Assembly: GCA_965226545.1 (NCBI GenBank)
Contig: OZ245364.1
Coordinates: 2,608,431-2,672,430 of the forward strand
DNA length: 64,000 nucleotides
Source of the DNA: JAHRAW01 sp965226545
GTDB taxonomy: Bacteria > Pseudomonadota > Gammaproteobacteria > Arenicellales > Poriferihabitantaceae
Reading direction: 5' to 3'
Part shown: positions 59,765 to 64,000 of the stretch, piece after piece
Position numbering within the stretch: the first letter of the stretch is position 1
Layout of the letters: the number at the start of each line of letters is the position of its first letter
Translations under genes and position numbers: made by a program
Notes under the pieces: model-generated
Databases searched by the model: none
Seen by the model: only the letters and a program-made list of their open reading frames with translations
What the model was told of the DNA's origin: nothing

Positions 59765-61242
59765 CGCGCTTCACCCGGCTCGGTTTGTTTGCCGTTGATT
59801 CGCCCTTTGCTTTTTGTAACTCGTGTAAACTCGGCAAGCGTTAAAAACCGGCTTGCTTTTGGGTTGCCGGGCGATGCCTTTCGCACCGGAAAGGTCTGCA
59901 TGTATTCAAAATACTTTTTGTTTTGTTCGGTTAAAAAGAAAAACCGATTGAGATGTTTGGCCACTCGACCAAACGTGCCGCTGCCGGCAAACGGGTCAAA
60001 AACCAAATCGTTCACAAACGAATAATACTTAACAACCCGCTCGCACAACGCCATCGGAAAAACCGCCGAATGCACCTTGTCGTGCTTCGGGGCGATGCGC
60101 CATACATTCGAGGTTTCATAGCCGTCTTTGACTTTGCTACGGTGGACGGTGCGGCGGTCGTATTGACGGATGTTCCAATCAATCAATTTCGAAGTGCGTT
60201 TGCGATACACCATCAAGTATTCGGTGACCGCGTTTGGTTTATACGCCAGCGGTTTGCGATGCTGCAGAAAACCGGCGTTGCGGTTTTTCACGCTGGTTTC
60301 CGGTTTTTCCCACACAATGTCATCGATAAATTCCCAATCCATTGCAACCAAAATCGCGTGCAGGTCGAAGGGTATCGGATAGCGGCGACTGGAATGTTGA
60401 CGGCTGATTCGCGGAATGATAATCGGCGAAGTGTTGACGATTAAGAATCGCCCCTCTTTGGTTTTTGCGCGGGTGAGTTTAAACACTTGTTCGAGAAAAT
60501 CCAAATAGTCGCGGTAACTTTTATAAATCGAATAATCGCGCGCGTTGTAATACGGCGGCGAAGTGAAGGTGAGATGAAAACTTTCGTCGGGCACTTCGCA
60601 CAACGTTTCGCGCACATCGCCGAGCACGACAATGTTTTTTAAAAAATCGGGCGAATGCGGATGCGCTTCACGCGGCGCGCAAGCGGTTGCGTCGACAAAA
60701 AATTCTTTTTGAATAATGTCGCCAATCGCCTCGTTGGGATGATGGCGAAGTGCTTTAAGTTTTTGGGCAACCGCGCGATTTTTCTTAAACACCAACAGCC
60801 CGCGAATTGCCTGCACAACCACTTTGGGGTCGTCGCTTTTTAAAAATTCCGTCAAAACGGCAATCGCCGACTCGGTTCGCATGCGCCCAATCGAAGAAAC
60901 CGCTTCGCGACGAACTTCGGTGGATTCGTCGCCGCTCGCGGATTTTGTCAACGCAATAATGTTTTGCTCGCTCTTGACCTTGCCGAGCGTTTTCGCCGAC
61001 CACAGACGAATTTTTTGATTGGGATTAAACAGCAACGGCTGCACCCAACCGTCGTCAAAATCACGCGGCAATCTGCCGAGATTTTGCAAAACAAACAAAA
61101 CGCTTTTGTTGTCTTGGCAATTCTCGACCAACTCGATAAGCGCGCCGTTGCCTTGCTGTTTGCATGAATTGATTTGCTCTTTGGTTAACATAACGCGCCC
61201 GTTTGGATGTCGACGACTGAATAATTTGCGCACATTGCGCAT
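59761..61242 (-). CDS. HEAT-repeat plus beta-class DNA methyltransferase
   Basis: This 493-residue fusion has residues about 75-155 as HEAT-like repeats (KIRLWSAKTLGKVKSEQNIIALTKSA; EVRREAVSSIGRMRTESAIAVLTEFL; KVVVQAIRGLLVFKKNRAV). The methyltransferase follows, with motif IV TSPPYYNARDYS at about 227-238 and motif I DPFAGSGTFGRVAKHLNRFFFLTE near 416, the permuted (beta) order. SPPY fits N4-cytosine or N6-adenine methylation. ATG 61242 is preceded by a TATAGT box (61253-61258) only 10 bases upstream; ATG 61191 (MLTKEQ) is another candidate. The downstream endonuclease overlaps it by ATGA. Confidence 0.88.
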   Translation of the reverse strand: MRNVRKLFSRRHPNGRVMLTKEQINSCKQQGNGALIELVENCQDNKSVLFVLQNLGRLPRDFDDGWVQPLLFNPNQKIRLWSAKTLGKVKSEQNIIALTKSASGDESTEVRREAVSSIGRMRTESAIAVLTEFLKSDDPKVVVQAIRGLLVFKKNRAVAQKLKALRHHPNEAIGDIIQKEFFVDATACAPREAHPHSPDFLKNIVVLGDVRETLCEVPDESFHLTFTSPPYYNARDYSIYKSYRDYLDFLEQVFKLTRAKTKEGRFLIVNTSPIIIPRISRQHSSRRYPIPFDLHAILVAMDWEFIDDIVWEKPETSVKNRNAGFLQHRKPLAYKPNAVTEYLMVYRKRTSKLIDWNIRQYDRRTVHRSKVKDGYETSNVWRIAPKHDKVHSAVFPMALCERVVKYYSFVNDLVFDPFAGSGTFGRVAKHLNRFFFLTEQNKKYFEYMQTFPVRKASPGNPKASRFLTLAEFTRVTKSKGRINGKQTEPGEAR

Positions 61243-61252
61243 CGCAATTTAC

Positions 61253-61258
61253 ACTATA
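61253..61258 (-). promoter_or_regulatory. -10 box for the HEAT-methyltransferase gene
   Basis: TATAGT ends 10 bases before ATG 61242, so the mRNA leader would be only a few bases long. It lies in the 39-base space after the aspS stop codon, giving the island its own promoter. Confidence 0.4.
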
Positions 61259-61281
61259 GCCGAATCTCCGCACAAATTAAA

Positions 61282-63054
61282 TCACCCCGCCTTCTTCTTC
61301 CCCACCCGCAACCCCAACTCGCGCAGTTGGCGTTCATCAGCCGCACTTGGCGCTTCGGTCAGCAGGCAGGAGGCTTTTTGGGTTTTGGGGAAGGCGATGA
61401 CATCGCGGATGGAGTCGGCGCCGGTGAGTAGGGCGGTGATGCGGTCGATGCCGAAGGCGATGCCGCCGTGGGGCGGGGCGCCGTGGGTTAGGGCGTTTAG
61501 CAGGAAGCCGAATTCGGATTCGGCTTGGGGCGGGGGGATGCCGAGCGCGGTTAAGGCGCGGCGTTGTAAATCGGCTTGGTGGATGCGGATTGAGCCGCCG
61601 CCGAGTTCGTTGCCGTTTAGCACCAAATCATAGGCGCGCGACAGCACCTTGCCGGGCTCGGTTTCGATCAGGGCGATGTCTTGGTCGCGCGGGGCGGTGA
61701 ATGGGTGATGTTGTGCGCAAAATCTGGCGGCGTCTTCGTCCCAAGCGAACAGCGGGAAATCGACCACCCATAACGCTTGCCAGCCGGGCGCGATTAAATC
61801 CAAATCGCGCGCGACTTCGACGCGCAATGCGCCCAAGGCGGCGTTGACCACCGACGCTTTATCCGCGCCGAAAAAAATCAAATCGCCGCTTTGTGCGCAG
61901 GTTCGTTTTAAGATGCCGGCGATGGCGGCTTCGGGAAGGAATTTTAATATCGGCGATTGCAACCCGTCGGCGCTCGAGGCGTCGTTGACCTTGATGTACG
62001 CCAGCCCGCCGGCGCCGTATTGTTTGACGAATTCGGTGTAGTGGTCGATTTGTGCGCGGGTTAAGGCGGCGCCGCCGGGGATGTTTAGGGCGGCGACGCG
62101 GCTGTTCGCATCGTTGGCTGGGGCGGCGAACACTTTGAAATCGGCGTCGCGCAATAAATCGGCGACTTCGGCCAATTCCAAAGCGATGCGCAAATCCGGG
62201 CGGTCGCTGCCGTAGCGTTGCAACGCATCACTGTGCGTCATGCGCGGCAATGGCGACGGTAATTCGATGTCGCCGACTTGATGAAACACTTGGCGAATCA
62301 TCTCTTCGGCGAGGGTCATCACTTGGTCTTCATCGACAAACGACATCTCGATATCCAACTGGGTGAATTCGGGCTGGCGGTCGGCGCGTAAATCTTCATC
62401 GCGAAAACAACGGGCGATTTGGTAATACCTTTCGAAGCCGGCGACCATCAGCAATTGTTTAAACAATTGCGGCGATTGCGGCAGGGCAAAAAATTCGCCC
62501 GGATGGGTGCGGCTCGGCACGAGATAATCGCGCGCGCCTTCGGGGGTCGAGCGCGTCAGTATCGGGGTTTCGATATCGACAAACTCTTGCGCATCCAAAA
62601 AACCTCGAATCGCGCCGACCACGCGATGCCGCAGGCGCAATGCCGATTGCATCGCCGGGCGGCGCAAATCCAAAAATCTATGCTTTAAGCGCACCGCTTC
62701 GCTGATGTCGGTGTCGTCCAATTGAAACGGCAACGGCGCGGCGCGGCTCAGCAAATCGATGTGTTCGGCGACGATTTCTATCTCGCCGGTCGGCAACTCG
62801 GGGTTGACCGTGCCTTCGGGACGCGCGCGCACCTTGCCGCGCGCGCATAGCACGAATTCATTGCGCGATTGGTCGGCGATTGCAAACGGCGCCGGCGCAT
62901 CCGGGTCGGCGACGATTTGTATTTGACCGGCGCGGTCGCGCAAATCAATGAAAATCACGCCGCCGTGGTCGCGGCGATTCTGCACCCAGCCGGCGACGGC
63001 GACTGTGCTGCCGATGTCGGCAACGCCGAGTTGTGCGCTTAAATGTGTGCGCAT
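61282..63054 (-). CDS. aspS: Aspartyl-tRNA synthetase
   Basis: This 590-residue class II synthetase is of the bacterial type. The N-terminal anticodon-binding OB domain covers MRTHLSAQLGVADIG...VAVAGWVQNRRDHGGVIFIDLRDRAG. Motif 2 is seen as FERYYQIARCFRDEDLRADRQPEFTQLDIEMSF. The GAD insertion occupies about residues 290-420, and motif 3 is GIAFGIDRITALLTG. ATG 63054 is used; TTG 63060 is spurious. Its first 36 codons and leader are duplicated in tandem upstream (62947-63220). It should be cotranscribed with the FmdB-type gene. Confidence 0.96.
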   Translation of the reverse strand: MRTHLSAQLGVADIGSTVAVAGWVQNRRDHGGVIFIDLRDRAGQIQIVADPDAPAPFAIADQSRNEFVLCARGKVRARPEGTVNPELPTGEIEIVAEHIDLLSRAAPLPFQLDDTDISEAVRLKHRFLDLRRPAMQSALRLRHRVVGAIRGFLDAQEFVDIETPILTRSTPEGARDYLVPSRTHPGEFFALPQSPQLFKQLLMVAGFERYYQIARCFRDEDLRADRQPEFTQLDIEMSFVDEDQVMTLAEEMIRQVFHQVGDIELPSPLPRMTHSDALQRYGSDRPDLRIALELAEVADLLRDADFKVFAAPANDANSRVAALNIPGGAALTRAQIDHYTEFVKQYGAGGLAYIKVNDASSADGLQSPILKFLPEAAIAGILKRTCAQSGDLIFFGADKASVVNAALGALRVEVARDLDLIAPGWQALWVVDFPLFAWDEDAARFCAQHHPFTAPRDQDIALIETEPGKVLSRAYDLVLNGNELGGGSIRIHQADLQRRALTALGIPPPQAESEFGFLLNALTHGAPPHGGIAFGIDRITALLTGADSIRDVIAFPKTQKASCLLTEAPSAADERQLRELGLRVGKKKAG

Positions 63055-63220
63055 CGACAATGCCTATCGCTCAAGTGCGCGCCAATGAAAATCACGCCGC
63101 CGTGGTCGCGGCGATTGTGCAACCAGTCGGCGACGGCGACGTTGCGCCCGATGTCGGCAACGCCGAGTTGTGCGCTTAAATGCGTGCGCATCGACAATGC
63201 CTATCGCTCAAGTGCGCGCC
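62947..63220. repeat. 137-base tandem duplication over the aspS 5' end
   Basis: Copy 1 is 62947-63083 and copy 2 is 63084-63220; each begins aatgaaaatcacgcc and ends agtgcgcgcc. I count only about ten differences. The unit spans the aspS codons 1-36, the aspS leader and the last codons of the FmdB-type gene, so the repeat arose by duplicating the gene junction. The differences lie mostly in the middle of copy 2. Confidence 0.95.
63039..63191 (-). pseudogene. Duplicated 5' fragment of aspS (50 codons)
   Basis: Copy 2 of the tandem repeat supplies a second ATG followed by MRTHLSAQLGVADIGRNVAVADW...NRRDHGGVIFI, then runs on through the old leader as GAHLSDRH and ends at TAA inside the true aspS start region, overlapping it in another frame. 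It contains part of the OB-fold strands only. If translated it acts as an upstream ORF ending 15 bases past the aspS ATG, which could affect aspS translation. Confidence 0.7.
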
Positions 63221-63615
63221 GATGAATTGCCGGCGGCGGAGGTGGATGGTTTATCGGACTTGGCGCCGGACTTTTTGTCGGACTTGTTGTCTGATTCGGC
63301 GCCGGATTTTTTATCGGACGATGGCGCGCCGTCTTTGCTGGCGGATTTATCGGCACCGCCTTTGTTGACAGAGTCGTCGCTCGATGACTTCTTGTCGGAC
63401 GCCGAGTCGGCATTATCGGGCGCGGGTTTTTTGCCGCCCTTGAAATCGGTTTCATACCAGCCGCCGCCCTTTAAGCGAAAGCCGACGCGCGAGATGAGTT
63501 TTTTCAGATGCGCCTTGCCGCATTGCGGGCAATCGGTCAGCGGCGCATCGGAAATTTTCTGCAACACTTCCAAGCGATGCGAACAGGCGGTGCATTGGTA
63601 TTCGTAAAACGGCAT
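63208..63615 (-). CDS. FmdB-type zinc-ribbon protein
   Basis: This 135-residue protein begins MPFYEYQCTACSHRLEVLQKISDAPLTDCPQCG, with Cys8, Cys11, Cys29 and Cys32 forming a zinc ribbon as in FmdB family regulators, then LKKLISRVGFRLKGGGWYETDFKG. The last 60 residues are a Lys/Ser/Asp/Ala low-complexity tail of the kind (DKKSGAESDNKSDKKSGA). Members of this family commonly precede aspS. Its stop codon lies within copy 2 of the tandem repeat. A minus-strand TATAAT at 63678-63683 likely drives it. The function is unproven; nucleic acid binding is plausible. Confidence 0.88.
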   Translation of the reverse strand: MPFYEYQCTACSHRLEVLQKISDAPLTDCPQCGKAHLKKLISRVGFRLKGGGWYETDFKGGKKPAPDNADSASDKKSSSDDSVNKGGADKSASKDGAPSSDKKSGAESDNKSDKKSGAKSDKPSTSAAGNSSART

Positions 63616-63677
63616 TGGGCGGATGCGATGTTAAGAGGGCGATTGGCGGGCGGGGATGTCGAGATAGCGCACGCCCG

Positions 63678-63683
63678 ATTATA
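63678..63683 (-). promoter_or_regulatory. -10 box for the fmdB-aspS unit
   Basis: There is a perfect TATAAT on the minus strand, overlapping the stop codon of the upstream nucleotidyltransferase gene, about 63 bases before the FmdB-type start. Confidence 0.45.
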
Positions 63684-64000
63684 CACCGCGCGGCGCAGTA
63701 TCCGACAACGCGCGCGCATCGCCGACCCAATCCAGCCCGGCGCCGCCGAGCGGTTCGCCGTGTTTATCGACGCAATGGCGGCCAAACACCAGCGCTTCAT
63801 CGACTTGCGCGTGCTTGCGCATGCGCGTGTATTCGAACAAGATGCTGCGATGCACTTTTGCGCCGCCTTGCAGATGACAGCCGTGCGCAATCCAAGTTGG
63901 CCCTTGGATTTCGCAGCCGGCTTCGATGCGCGAATTGGCGCCGATGTATACCGGGCCTTCGATGAGCACATCATCCCAATCGATGTTGACATTCAGCCCG
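63679..64000 (-). CDS. Sugar nucleotidyltransferase, C-terminal part only
   Basis: The frame is open to the window edge, so the N-terminal catalytic domain is outside. The visible 106 codons form a left-handed beta-helix tail with hexapeptide periodicity: NVNIDWDDVLIEGPVYIGANSRIEAGCEIQGPTWIAHGCHLQGGAKVHRSILFEYTRM, then the end DKHGEPLGG...DWVGDAR. Such tails follow the nucleotidyltransferase domain in mannose-1-phosphate guanylyltransferase- or glucose-1-phosphate thymidylyltransferase-like proteins. The sugar cannot be told from this part. Confidence 0.75.
   Translation of the reverse strand, partial: GLNVNIDWDDVLIEGPVYIGANSRIEAGCEIQGPTWIAHGCHLQGGAKVHRSILFEYTRMRKHAQVDEALVFGRHCVDKHGEPLGGAGLDWVGDARALSDTAPRGV

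Overview
The window looks like a chromosomal segment of a gammaproteobacterium. Two conserved neighbourhoods support this. One is argH-lptM-lysA. The other is fmdB-aspS-...-yebC-ruvC-ruvA-ruvB-tolQ-tolR-tolA-tolB-pal-cpoB-tRNA-Lys, an order familiar from Pseudomonas-like genomes, here on the minus strand and read from high to low coordinates. Genes are fairly GC-rich with many CGCG runs. Spacers are AT-rich and built from degenerate short repeats (hexamer-like units such as AAGTGA, AAGTAA, AGTGCA), and the same repeats also enter some reading frames. No rRNA, CRISPR array, insertion sequence or replication origin was recognised.

Layout. 1-3902 (minus): ald, a T4-endonuclease-V-type pyrimidine dimer glycosylase, a small coupled ORF, a SLOG/DprA-like protein and, running off the left edge, xsc (sulfoacetaldehyde acetyltransferase). 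Ald plus Xsc points to taurine breakdown by the transamination route. 4202-10697: a Nudix hydrolase and a complete LIV-type ABC importer (livG, livF, livH, livM on plus; the binding protein on minus, with a clear terminator). 11261-16399: four genes encoding a MotA/ExbB-like channel protein, two single-span-type partners (one with a Gly/Pro-rich linker) and an anchored protein with two formylglycine-generating-enzyme-like domains. This is the best candidate for an undescribed system. 16722-29264: mrcA, aroK, aroB, argH, lptM, lysA, a deleted EamA transporter, a cN-I-type 5'-nucleotidase, aroE, a thiamin-pyrophosphokinase-like protein and an RND adaptor; the RND pump follows at 29269-32454.

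32512-37325: a cobalamin riboswitch followed by btuB-cobQ-btuF, joined by overlapping stop/start codons. 37467-45150: sufS-sufE, a Dph6-like ATPase diverging from a TPP enzyme over a very short promoter region, an SDR, a fatty acid hydroxylase, a GIY-YIG protein, an alpha/beta hydrolase whose frame runs into tRNA-Lys(TTT), and that tRNA. 45264-53981: cpoB-pal-tolBARQ and ruvBAC-yebC (envelope constriction and Holliday-junction processing).

53996-61242 is a restriction-modification/defence island set between yebC and aspS. It has an m5C methyltransferase-GHKL ATPase-unknown-DUF6339 operon, a 50-codon stub of a larger gene, and a HEAT-repeat methyltransferase coupled to a CfrBI-like endonuclease. 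61282-64000: aspS, a 137-bp tandem duplication covering its 5' end, an FmdB zinc-ribbon gene, and the 3' part of a sugar-nucleotidyltransferase gene. Several genes have a TATAAT-like box only 6-7 bases before the start codon, which suggests leaderless mRNAs.
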